Shown here in pieces: positions 37,053-45,039 of a stretch of DNA of 64,000 nucleotides. A model generated the notes under the pieces. The model saw only the letters and a list, made by a program, of their open reading frames with translations, was not told where the DNA came from and did no database searches. Position 1 is the first letter of the stretch; every line of letters starts with the position of its first letter. Position numbers and translations under genes: made by a program. Source of the stretch: Lysinibacillus sp. OF-1 (GTDB taxonomy: Bacteria; Bacillota; Bacilli; Bacillales_A; Planococcaceae); assembly GCF_028356935.1 (NCBI RefSeq), contig NZ_CP102798.1:3472001-3536000 (forward strand), in the 5' to 3' direction.

Positions 37053-37104
37053 AACCCAAACTATTTAACGAAACGCTCATCTAGTGTTTCGTAATAGTTC
37101 GGGT
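37053..37104. terminator. Imperfect hairpin between the SDR gene and argD
   Basis: AACCC, AACTATT and CGAAAC blocks pair with GTTTCG, AATAGTT and GGGTT around a 10-nt loop, with small bulges. There is no strong T-run on either side, so terminator function is moderate at best. Confidence 0.5.
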
Positions 37105-37173
37105 TATCTATTTATATAAGAAAATGTCTAGCCTTCATCATGGACAATTAATTATAACCCATCCTCTATTCGT

Positions 37174-38304
37174 TCAATGTAAAATCGTCTTTAAAATAGC
37201 TACTGCTTTGTCTATCTCTTCCTTTGTGACCGTTAATGGTGGCAAGAGGCGAATAACAGTTGGTCCTGCCCCCACTAATAAAAGACCACGCTCTTCTGCT
37301 GCGGCAATATAAGGTGCTACCTCTGTATTACCACAACCAATCCCTAACAACAGACCCTGTCCCTGAATGGTATAGCTAGAAGGTAAATTTGCTTTTAGCT
37401 GAGCCACAAAATAAGCCGATACTTCTCGTACCTGCTGTAAAAATTCCGGCTCAAATACATGGCTCAAAACAGCTTGTGCTACATTCATTGCAAGAGGGTT
37501 TCCACCAAACGTTGTACCATGTGTTCCAGGGCTAAATGTCGCATGAAGCTCGGCAGTTCCTAGCATGGCGCCAACAGGGAAACCACCGCCTAATCCTTTT
37601 GCCAATGTCATAATATGTGGTTTTAATACCGTTTGTTCAAAGGCATAGCGTGTGCCCGTTCGTCCAATACCTGTTTGTACTTCATCAATAATTAGCAGTA
37701 TCCCTTTGTCATCACAAGCTTTTGTAATAGCTGCTGCAAATTCTGCTGATACGCTATTGACACCGCCCTCTCCCTGAATCATTTCCAGCATAATAGCTGC
37801 TACCGAATCATCAATGGTTGCTTCAAGTGCGGCCACGTCATTGAATGGCAAAATCGTAAACTTTTCTACGAGTGGTCCAAAGCCATTATGTACTTTGCCT
37901 TGACCTGTTGCAGACATGGCGCCAAAGGTACGACCATGAAAGGATTTTTCAAATGTAATAATATGATGTTTTCCTGTATGCTTCCGCGCTAATTTAATAG
38001 CCGCCTCATTAGCCTCTGCTCCACTATTACAGAAAAAGGCATGAGCAAAGTGCGTATGGGCGATTAATTTTTGTGCTACCTTCTCCTGACCCGATATATC
38101 AAAAAGGTTTGATATATGCCACAGCTTTTCACTTTGCTCTTGCAGTGCCTGCACAATGGCTGGATGGGCATGACCAAGGCTCACTACAGCAATTCCACTA
38201 GTAAAATCTAAATATTGTTTCCCTGTAGAATCTTCCACAACGGTCCCATGTCCTTTGACAATTTGTGCGCGGCGCTTACCGTAGTTCCCAAATAAAGCAC
38301 TCAT
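37174..38304 (-). CDS. argD: Acetylornithine aminotransferase
   Basis: PLP class III aminotransferase that makes N-acetylornithine in arginine synthesis. The 376-residue protein shows CNSGAEANEAAIKLARKHTG (about residues 96-115), FHGRTFGAMSATGQ, the cofactor Asp in LLIIDEVQTGIGRTG and the Schiff-base Lys in TLAKGLGGGFPVGAM (about residue 230). GTGGAGATGATAAC precedes the ATG. It is the last gene of argCJBD, 73 bp after argB. The carbamoyl-phosphate and argF genes that follow in B. subtilis are not in this window. Confidence 0.95.
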   Translation of the reverse strand: MSALFGNYGKRRAQIVKGHGTVVEDSTGKQYLDFTSGIAVVSLGHAHPAIVQALQEQSEKLWHISNLFDISGQEKVAQKLIAHTHFAHAFFCNSGAEANEAAIKLARKHTGKHHIITFEKSFHGRTFGAMSATGQGKVHNGFGPLVEKFTILPFNDVAALEATIDDSVAAIMLEMIQGEGGVNSVSAEFAAAITKACDDKGILLIIDEVQTGIGRTGTRYAFEQTVLKPHIMTLAKGLGGGFPVGAMLGTAELHATFSPGTHGTTFGGNPLAMNVAQAVLSHVFEPEFLQQVREVSAYFVAQLKANLPSSYTIQGQGLLLGIGCGNTEVAPYIAAAEERGLLLVGAGPTVIRLLPPLTVTKEEIDKAVAILKTILH

Positions 38305-38377
38305 GTTATCATCTCCACTATCATTAGAAATAGTCTTCTTTCAACAACTATACTTATCACATTATCTTATTAGAACT

Positions 38378-39163
38378 CTAGGGCGAATGAAGTTTACTCG
38401 AAGCGATAATCGTTGTCCCTATTAATGTTTCTCCCACAATTTGCACAGAAGGAATACCTGCACGTAAACCGTCAATAGCCCCTTGTACTTTCGGAATCAT
38501 TCCTCCGTATATATGCCCCTGCTCTGTCCACTGATCGATGAGAGCAGGTGTAGCTATTGATTGATATTCATCCTGAATACGAATACCACTCACATCCGTT
38601 ACGAGTAATAAGCTATCTGCCCCTATCGCTAGCGCAATTTCACTTGCCACTGTATCACCATTTATATTGAGAGCCTGACCTGCTTCGTTAGCACCTACAC
38701 AAGCAATAACTGGAACAATGCCCCCACTCATTAACATTTCCAATAATGATGTATTGATGGTTTTGATAGCTCCAACATAGCCATAAATAGCTTGATCTAA
38801 AAAGTCTGCGACCATCAATTGACCATCAAAGCCATTTAACCCAAGAGCAGCTATACCTGCATGTGTTAATTCATGAACTAGCGCAGGATTCACTTGACCG
38901 ATTAAAGTCGATTGGACAACTTTCATAGCCGTCTCATTCGTAACACGTATGCCATTTAATGTATGTGATTGTATACCTCGAGCAGCCAGTTCACGATTAA
39001 TGGCTGGACCACCACCATGGGTGATAATCAGTTCTACCCCACTTTCTTGTAACCTTTTAAAATTATCAAAGAAAGCTTCATTTAACCCTTCCAGTGTACT
39101 GCCTCCAAGCTTAATCACCATACGTTTACGAGCGGTATGAGGCATTGATTTGGACGTAGTCAT
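38378..39163 (-). CDS. argB: Acetylglutamate kinase
   Basis: Phosphorylates N-acetylglutamate. The 261-residue amino-acid-kinase protein has KLGGSTLEG at about residues 18-26, THGGGPAINRELAARG, LNINGDTVASEIALAIGAD and YGGMIPKVQGAID. The start is uncertain: the ATG at 39163 overlaps argJ by 38 bp and gives 14 residues before the kinase fold, while ATGs at 39145 and 39121 are also in frame. None has a strong ribosome site, which suggests translational coupling to argJ termination. Short for the ArgB family at the C-terminus, and without the ArgR-like N-terminal helix of arginine-inhibited ArgB (from appearance only). Confidence 0.92.
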   Translation of the reverse strand: MTTSKSMPHTARKRMVIKLGGSTLEGLNEAFFDNFKRLQESGVELIITHGGGPAINRELAARGIQSHTLNGIRVTNETAMKVVQSTLIGQVNPALVHELTHAGIAALGLNGFDGQLMVADFLDQAIYGYVGAIKTINTSLLEMLMSGGIVPVIACVGANEAGQALNINGDTVASEIALAIGADSLLLVTDVSGIRIQDEYQSIATPALIDQWTEQGHIYGGMIPKVQGAIDGLRAGIPSVQIVGETLIGTTIIASSKLHSP

Positions 39164-40358
39164 ATGTTAAGTCACATCCCCAAGCATGCCCCTTGCCTTC
39201 ACCCAGACCAAGAGACACATAGATTTTTACTTCATGCATTTTTAATATTTGAATTAACGCATCTTCAGAGAAAGCAATTGGCTCACCGTTTTCAACCATT
39301 ATGGCACCACCAATTTGAATAGTAATTTTATCTGGATCTATAGTTGCTCCACTATACCCTACCGCAGCAATAATACGCCCCCAGTTAGCATCACAGCCAA
39401 AAACGGCCGTCTTCACAAGTGGTGAACCCACGACAGTTTTAGCAATTTTTCGTGCCTCTTCATCTGAAATTGCCCCAACAACTTCCACTTCTATGAGCTT
39501 TGTTGCCCCTTCTCCATCTTTGGCAATCATTTTTGCTAAATCTTCCGCCACTGTTTGCAACGTGTAATAAAAATTTTGCCAGTCTGGATGCTCAGGCGTT
39601 AGAGTATCATTTCCCGCTAAACCGTTTGCCAATACAACCACTGTGTCATTAGTGGATGTATCCCCATCCACTGTAATAGCGTTAAATGTCAAATTTGTAA
39701 TAGCTGAAAAAGCCGCTTGTAACACATCAGATTCAATGTTGGCATCAGTTGTAATAAAACCAAGCATTGTTGCCATATTCGGTTCGATCATGCCTGAACC
39801 TTTTGCAACACCAGCGATAATGACTTCCTTGCCATCCACCGTTGTACTATAGCTTGTGTTTTTCATAACCGTATCTGTCGTCAAAATAGCTTGTGCAAAG
39901 TCAATGGCATTTTCTAAATTATCCTTTGGCTCTAGCTGTTGAATACCATTAGCAACTGGCTCCAATTTCATTATTTCGCCAATAACACCCGTTGAACAAA
40001 CACCTATCAAATTCGGTGCAATTCCTAGCTTTTCAGCAGCTAACGCCTGCATCGTTTGGGCATCCTTAACCCCTTGTTTACCAGTGCAGGCATTCGCATT
40101 GCCAGAATTCACAACGATTGCTTGCATTTTCTTTGTTGTATAGACAACTTCTTTCGTGACTTTTAATGGTGCTGCTTGGACAGCGTTTGTTGTAAAAACA
40201 CCAGCTACACTTGCGGGTACTTCGCTTACTAAAAGTGCTAAGTCTTTTTTCTTATGCTTTAAACCGCAATGTAATCCTGCCGCTTTAAAGCCTTTTGGTG
40301 AAACGATATTTTTACTTGATAATTTCTTCATTACAGTTGTTAACGTAGTGACTGTCAT
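39126..40358 (-). CDS. argJ: Bifunctional glutamate N-acetyltransferase / ornithine acetyltransferase
   Basis: Recycles the acetyl group from acetylornithine to glutamate and can use acetyl-CoA, so the pathway is cyclic and needs no ArgE. The 410-residue precursor has the self-cleavage site IEPNMATMLGF, where Thr197 becomes the nucleophile of the beta chain, and the TVDGDTSTND motif. I start it at 40358 behind AAAGGAGGAATTTCAA, dropping 13 residues. It lies between argC and argB in the operon and overlaps argB. Confidence 0.96.
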   Translation of the reverse strand: MTVTTLTTVMKKLSSKNIVSPKGFKAAGLHCGLKHKKKDLALLVSEVPASVAGVFTTNAVQAAPLKVTKEVVYTTKKMQAIVVNSGNANACTGKQGVKDAQTMQALAAEKLGIAPNLIGVCSTGVIGEIMKLEPVANGIQQLEPKDNLENAIDFAQAILTTDTVMKNTSYSTTVDGKEVIIAGVAKGSGMIEPNMATMLGFITTDANIESDVLQAAFSAITNLTFNAITVDGDTSTNDTVVVLANGLAGNDTLTPEHPDWQNFYYTLQTVAEDLAKMIAKDGEGATKLIEVEVVGAISDEEARKIAKTVVGSPLVKTAVFGCDANWGRIIAAVGYSGATIDPDKITIQIGGAIMVENGEPIAFSEDALIQILKMHEVKIYVSLGLGEGKGHAWGCDLTYDYVQINASYRS

Positions 40359-40415
40359 TTGAAATTCCTCCTTTGATGGATAAAATAAGACAAGCATACA
40401 GTTCCCTGCATGCTG

Positions 40416-41450
40416 TTAAATAAAGAACGGTACAACATCTAGCCCTGTCGTTTGTGGTAAATCAAATTGCACATTCATATTTTGAATGGCTTGCCCTGCT
40501 GCCCCTTTGACAAGATTGTCAATTACACTGACAATCGTGGCACGATTCGTACGGGAATCAACTTTTACCAAAATATCACAATAGTTTGATCCTTTCACAC
40601 GATTTGTCCCTAAACCGTTTGCATCCGTAACTACTCGAACAAATGGATGCTTTTCATAGGTTGTCTGTAAACAAGTGATCAATTGTGCCTCTGTAATGCC
40701 AGGCATAACAGGTGCATAGGATGTCGCCAAAATCCCCCGTGTCATTGGCACCAAATGCGTATTAAAAGTAATCGTTGTATCTACATGAGCAAACATGGAA
40801 AGTGCCTGTTCGATTTCTGGTATATGCTGATGTGTATTTACTTTATAGATTGAAAAGCTCTCATTCGCCTCACTAAAGTGGGTCGTTTGTGATGGCTTAT
40901 TGCCAGCTCCCGAAATACCGCTCTTAGCATCAATCACTAAAAAGCTCGGATCAATCAACCGCTCTTTTACAAGTGGCAATAAGGATAACAAAACCGCTGT
41001 TGGGTAACAGCCTGGATTAGCAATAAGTGTTGCTTGCTGGATAAGTTCTGTATTCCATTCCGTTAAGCCATACACACTCTGTTGCACACTATGGGATGGT
41101 GCCGCTTTTTTGCCATACCATGCTTCATAGCTTGCGAGATTTTTTAAGCGATAATCACCAGATAAATCGATTAATCTTGGTCCTTTTCCAATCAATGGCG
41201 GTAAAAGCTCACTAGTCACCCCAGATGGTGTACTCGTAAACAAAACATCAAATTTTTCTAAAGTGTCATACTCTATTTTTTGTAATGGCGTATCTACTAT
41301 CGTAATAAGATGACCAAATTTTGAAGAAAAAAGTACACCCTCTTCTGATGAGGTAAATAAATCAATCTGATCCACAGCCGGATGGTTATGTAAAAATCGA
41401 ATAAGCTCTAGTCCACCATATCCAGTTGCTCCAACAATACCTACTTTCAA
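40416..41450 (-). CDS. argC: N-acetyl-gamma-glutamyl-phosphate reductase
   Basis: Reduces N-acetylglutamyl phosphate to the semialdehyde with NADPH. The 344-residue protein opens KVGIVGATGYGGLELIRFL and has the catalytic Cys148 in ANPGCYPTA. I choose the TTG at 41450, giving MKVGIVGATGYGG as in other ArgC proteins, because AGAGGTG lies 7 nt upstream; the GTG at 41459 overlaps that site. First gene of argCJBD, directly behind a near-consensus promoter overlapped by two ARG-box-like sequences. Confidence 0.95.
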   Translation of the reverse strand: MKVGIVGATGYGGLELIRFLHNHPAVDQIDLFTSSEEGVLFSSKFGHLITIVDTPLQKIEYDTLEKFDVLFTSTPSGVTSELLPPLIGKGPRLIDLSGDYRLKNLASYEAWYGKKAAPSHSVQQSVYGLTEWNTELIQQATLIANPGCYPTAVLLSLLPLVKERLIDPSFLVIDAKSGISGAGNKPSQTTHFSEANESFSIYKVNTHQHIPEIEQALSMFAHVDTTITFNTHLVPMTRGILATSYAPVMPGITEAQLITCLQTTYEKHPFVRVVTDANGLGTNRVKGSNYCDILVKVDSRTNRATIVSVIDNLVKGAAGQAIQNMNVQFDLPQTTGLDVVPFFI

Positions 41451-41479
41451 TGCACTCACCTCTGAAATAAGTTAAAAAT

Positions 41480-41508
41480 AGTATACGTCTGCATATTTAT
41501 TAAGTCAA
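41480..41508 (-). promoter_or_regulatory. Promoter of argCJBD
   Basis: TTGACT, 17-bp spacer, TATACT on the minus strand, about 30 bp before the argC start codon. The best promoter match in the window. Confidence 0.8.
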
Positions 41509-41525
41509 CTGAATTTTTATAAAAT
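41488..41525 (-). promoter_or_regulatory. Two tandem ARG-box-like operators on the argC promoter
   Basis: Read on the minus strand, the site at 41508-41525 matches the B. subtilis ARG box CATGAATAAAAATKCAAK at 13 of 18 positions, and the site at 41488-41505 at 12 of 18. Their centres are 20 bp apart, two helical turns, covering the -35 and the spacer. This fits repression by an ArgR/AhrC hexamer with arginine (inference). Confidence 0.6.
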
Positions 41526-41594
41526 TATATATTTTCTCTGTAGACTTTACTTCATCTTTAGAATGCTTATGTAACATTGTAAAGTCAGAAAAAA

Positions 41595-41637
41595 GAAGGC
41601 AAGAATCCTTTCGTTCATCGAATGAATCCTTGCCTTC
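41595..41637 (-). terminator. Terminator of acsA
   Basis: GAAGGCAAG and CTTGCCTTC pair, with further AT/GA pairing inward and a 15-20 nt loop. A T-rich run (TTTTTTCT) follows on the minus strand. Confidence 0.82.
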
Positions 41638-41685
41638 CTTTTATGCATATGTTGTATAAATATCAATTGTTGTTAGCTTACTTGT

Positions 41686-43413
41686 TTAATCTTCCATCGT
41701 CGATAAATCACCAGTTGGCAAATTTAATTCCCATGCTTTCAATACGCGACGCATAATTTTACCACTACGTGTTTTTGGCAATTTATCCTTAAATTCAATT
41801 TCACGCGGTGCTGCATGTGCAGATAAACCTTTCTTAACAAAATCACGGATATCTTCAATCAATGCATCAGAAGGTTCAACCCCTTCTCGTAAAGATACAA
41901 AGGCTTTAATGATTTCCCCCCGCACTGGGTCTGGCTTCCCGATAACACCTGCTTCGATTACATCTGGATGCTCAAGTAGCTTGCTTTCTACTTCAAACGG
42001 TCCTACACGTTCACCAGCTGTCATGATGACATCATCCACACGTCCTTGAAACCAGAAGTAACCATCATCATCCATATAAGCCGAATCACCGGATACATAC
42101 CATTGTCCTTTTAGGAAATAAGATTCATAGCGCTCTGGGTTGCCCCAAATTTGGCGCATCATGGCTGGCCAACCACGTTGAATAGCTAGATTACCCATTG
42201 TAAAGGGTGGCACTTCATTGCCAGCATCATCAACAATCGTTGCATGAATACCTGGAAGAGGTTTCCCCATCGAACCCGGCTTAATATCCATCGAAGGATA
42301 ATTACAAATCATATGAGCTCCTGTCTCGGTCATCCACCATGTGTCATGTATACGATGTCCTAATTCCTCCATTCCCCAACGAATAACTTCTGGATTCAAA
42401 GGCTCACCGACAGATAACACATGTCGTAAAGAGGATAAATCATAGCTTTCGAGTAAACCACTACCTGCCCCCATGAGCATACGGAACGCAGTTGGCGCAC
42501 TATACCAAACTGTTACACCATAATCCTCAATGGCTTGATACCATGCTTGCGGTGAAAATCTTCCGCCAACAATTAGCATTGTCACACCGTTTAACCAAGG
42601 CCCAAAAATACCATAGGCTGTTCCAGTAACCCATCCAGGATCGGCTGTACACCAATAGATATCGTCTTCCCGTAAATCAAGCACCCACTGTGTTGATTGA
42701 TATTGCTGAATCATTGCATTATGGACATGCAACACACCCTTTGGAGCACCTGTTGAACCTGAAGTATAATGAAGAATCATCCCATCTTCTCTCTCAACCC
42801 ACTCCACTTCAAATCGTGCCGAAGCCTCTTTTAAATGTTTATTAAAGTCTAGAATTTGAGCTGTTTCCTCAATATCCTCCCCAACTAAAAAAACATGTTC
42901 TAGCTGAGGCAATTTGGCTAATGGCACACGTTCAAGCAACGCTGGTGTTGTGACTAATACTTTCGCCTCACTATCTGCCAGACGATCATACACAGCTCCT
43001 TCCATAAAAGCTTCAAACAATGGTCCAACAATAACACCCATTTTCAGTGCACCTAACAATGAAAAGTAAAGCTCAGGTGAACGTGGCATAAAAATAAATA
43101 AACGATCACCCTTTTGCAGGCTAGTAGCTGATTTAAAAACGTTTGCCGCTTTATTTGTTAATCTCTTCATTTCATTAAAAGAGTAAGCCTCTTTTCGTTT
43201 ACCATCATTAAAATAAAGTGCCACCTTATTTTTACGTTGTGTTTCTGTATGACGATCAATTGCCTCATACGCCATATTTACTAAACCTGTTTCGTACCAG
43301 CTAAATGCCTTTTCCGTATTCGTCCAATTATGAGACTTTGCTACTTCTTCGTAATTCGTTAAATGGTGTTGACCAGGTAAAGCCATTAGCTTCTCCTTCA
43401 TTTTCATCCCCAT
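41686..43413 (-). CDS. acsA: Acetyl-CoA synthetase (AMP-forming)
   Basis: Activates acetate to acetyl-CoA for growth on acetate and related carbon. The 575-residue ligase has the ATP motif HYTSGSTGAPKGVLH (about 222-236), WWMTETGAHMI, SGDSAYMDDDGYFWFQGRVDD and the C-terminal PKTRSGKIMRR with Lys551, the residue that AcuA acetylates in B. subtilis (Lys549 there). AAAGGGGTAGTTTT precedes the ATG. It is divergent from acuABC, its own acetylation and deacetylation genes. The shared 320-bp region contains two related dyads and a leader hairpin. Confidence 0.96.
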   Translation of the reverse strand: MGMKMKEKLMALPGQHHLTNYEEVAKSHNWTNTEKAFSWYETGLVNMAYEAIDRHTETQRKNKVALYFNDGKRKEAYSFNEMKRLTNKAANVFKSATSLQKGDRLFIFMPRSPELYFSLLGALKMGVIVGPLFEAFMEGAVYDRLADSEAKVLVTTPALLERVPLAKLPQLEHVFLVGEDIEETAQILDFNKHLKEASARFEVEWVEREDGMILHYTSGSTGAPKGVLHVHNAMIQQYQSTQWVLDLREDDIYWCTADPGWVTGTAYGIFGPWLNGVTMLIVGGRFSPQAWYQAIEDYGVTVWYSAPTAFRMLMGAGSGLLESYDLSSLRHVLSVGEPLNPEVIRWGMEELGHRIHDTWWMTETGAHMICNYPSMDIKPGSMGKPLPGIHATIVDDAGNEVPPFTMGNLAIQRGWPAMMRQIWGNPERYESYFLKGQWYVSGDSAYMDDDGYFWFQGRVDDVIMTAGERVGPFEVESKLLEHPDVIEAGVIGKPDPVRGEIIKAFVSLREGVEPSDALIEDIRDFVKKGLSAHAAPREIEFKDKLPKTRSGKIMRRVLKAWELNLPTGDLSTMED

Positions 43414-43449
43414 AAAACTACCCCTTTCTTTGCTTTTGCATTTGTCTAA

Positions 43450-43475
43450 ATTTCAACAATCCCCCCTGTTGAAAT
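43450..43475 (-). repeat. 9-bp inverted repeat with G-rich loop in the acsA leader
   Basis: ATTTCAACA, an 8-nt spacer, then TGTTGAAAT. In the acsA transcript the loop reads GGGGGGAT, resembling a Shine-Dalgarno sequence, and lies about 25 nt before the acsA ribosome site. It may be an operator or an RNA element that holds a decoy ribosome site. Confidence 0.55.
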
Positions 43476-43514
43476 GTAGAAATAATCGTAAAAGCAAATT
43501 TGATATACAGCCTT

Positions 43515-43526
43515 TGTTATATAACA
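43515..43526. promoter_or_regulatory. Dyad 1: TGTTATATAACA
   Basis: A perfect 12-bp palindrome. It shares the TGTTAnATAACA core with dyad 2, 60 bp away. Confidence 0.5.
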
Positions 43527-43572
43527 GTTTACTACTGTAATAATGATAGAATTCTTAATCACACTACTTTCA

Positions 43573-43588
43573 TCTGTTAAATAACAGA
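43573..43588. promoter_or_regulatory. Dyad 2: TCTGTTAAATAACAGA
   Basis: Seven-bp arms TCTGTTA / TAACAGA around AA. It lies just downstream of the TATAAT proposed for acsA, so it would cover the transcription start. Confidence 0.5.
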
Positions 43589-43734
43589 AGCATTATATTT
43601 TTATTTTACACGAATTTTGATGGATTGTCTTAATATTTTCACTTTTCAAAAAATACAGGTATATTTTGCAAAAATAAGCGTTTTTCCGCAAGAAATCAGC
43701 TATAATGGAATTATTAAACTCAGGTGGTGTAATT

Positions 43735-44367
43735 ATGGAACATAAAAAAACTTTTTTTTCTGTCACAAAGGAAACTAAGCATGGTACTGTGTATGTGGAA
43801 GGACCTGTACCTCCAGAAAAATTAGCTACATATTCATTCCATGAGGGCTTGGTTGCCTTCAGACCTCCAAAACAGCAGCAGCAGGCCATCATCGAAATTG
43901 CAGGGCTCCCAGAAGGTCGTATTATTATTATTCGAAACGAAGATATTATCGTAGGCTATGTTACCTATCTTTATCCTGATCCACTTGAACGATGGGCAGA
44001 AGATCGAATCGATGACATGATTGAATTGGGAGCCATTGAAGTCATTCCAGACTATCGTGGAACGGGTTCAGGTAAGGCTCTGCTAGCCGTTTCATTTATG
44101 GGAGATGAAATGGAAGACTATCTGGTGATTACTACCGAGTATTATTGGCATTGGGATTTAAAAGGAACGGGTTTAAATGTTTGGGACTACCGCAAAATGA
44201 TGGAGAAAATGATGAGCTCCGTCGGCTTTGAATATTTCGCTACGGATGATCCCGAAATTACTTCACATCCAGCAAATTGCCTTATGGCACGTGAAGGAAA
44301 ACGTGTGCCTCCTGAGACAATGGAAAGATTTGATAGGCTTCGTTTTAGAAATCGTTTCATGTATTAA
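43735..44367 (+). CDS. acuA: Acetyl-CoA synthetase N-acetyltransferase AcuA
   Basis: GNAT enzyme that acetylates the catalytic Lys of AcsA and switches it off when acetyl-CoA is abundant. The 210-residue protein has the acetyl-CoA binding loop in VIPDYRGTGSGKALLAV (about residues 104-120). The start is the ATG after AGGTGGTGTAATT; the ORF begins 10 codons earlier without a site. First gene of acuABC, divergent from its target acsA. AcuB follows after 24 bp. Confidence 0.95.
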   Translation: MEHKKTFFSVTKETKHGTVYVEGPVPPEKLATYSFHEGLVAFRPPKQQQQAIIEIAGLPEGRIIIIRNEDIIVGYVTYLYPDPLERWAEDRIDDMIELGAIEVIPDYRGTGSGKALLAVSFMGDEMEDYLVITTEYYWHWDLKGTGLNVWDYRKMMEKMMSSVGFEYFATDDPEITSHPANCLMAREGKRVPPETMERFDRLRFRNRFMY

Positions 44368-44391
44368 AACCAACACAAAGGGGATGCGTAT

Positions 44392-45039
44392 ATGATCGTA
44401 GAAGAAATTATGAATGATGAGCCTTACACATTAGCGCCTACTAATACCGTGCATGAAGCACTAAAACTAATGCGTGAAAAAAAAGTTCGTCATTTACCAG
44501 TTATAGATGAGGAACGTCATGTTTTAGGTGTAATTACTGAACGAGATATTAAAGAGGTTTTACCGTCATCATTACAGGATGAACCTCACTCTCCTGTTTT
44601 TAATGCAAAAGTAGAGGAAATTATGGTGAAAGACCCGCTTATCGGTCATCCACTAGATTTCGTTGAAGAGGTAGCTCTTACATTTTATGAAACGAAAATA
44701 GGCTGTTTACCGATTGTCTCTGGTGGAAAATTAGTAGGGATTGTGACAACAACAGACTTACTCTATACATATATAGAGCTGACCGGTGCTACGGAGCCTG
44801 GCTCAAAAATCGAGATCCGAGTATCAGATACGCCAGGGGTTTTATTTGAAATCACCAAAATATTTCATCAACATCATGCCAATGTCCAAAGCGTCTTAGT
44901 TTATCCTGATTCTGAAAATACACAAAATAAAATTTTAAGTGTCCGAGTAAAAACACTGAATCCTTTAGCCATGATTGAAGACCTTCGCAAAGAGGGCTTT
45001 GATGTTCTCTGGCCCAATTTACCAGGTGTTTCATTATAA
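44392..45039 (+). CDS. acuB: AcuB: tandem CBS plus ACT domain protein
   Basis: A 215-residue protein with two CBS domains (about 1-60 and 72-130) and a C-terminal ACT domain (about 138-210, KIEIRVSDTPGVLFEITKIFHQHHANV). CBS pairs bind adenine nucleotides and ACT domains bind amino acids, so AcuB is probably a sensor for the acetylation switch; its exact role is unsettled even in B. subtilis. AAAGGGGATGC precedes the ATG. Its stop overlaps the acuC start by one base (TAATG), coupling the two. Confidence 0.94.
   Translation: MIVEEIMNDEPYTLAPTNTVHEALKLMREKKVRHLPVIDEERHVLGVITERDIKEVLPSSLQDEPHSPVFNAKVEEIMVKDPLIGHPLDFVEEVALTFYETKIGCLPIVSGGKLVGIVTTTDLLYTYIELTGATEPGSKIEIRVSDTPGVLFEITKIFHQHHANVQSVLVYPDSENTQNKILSVRVKTLNPLAMIEDLRKEGFDVLWPNLPGVSL

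Larger units (their letters stand above)
43414..43734. promoter_or_regulatory. acsA / acuA divergent control region
   Basis: A 321-bp region. On the minus strand TATAAT (plus 43592-43597) is the best acsA -10, with no clear -35. On the plus strand TATAAT (43701-43706) lies 29 bp before the acuA ATG, also without a clear -35. Two related dyads and one hairpin (listed separately) lie between. I found no good match to the CcpA cre consensus, although both units are CcpA targets in B. subtilis. Confidence 0.5.
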
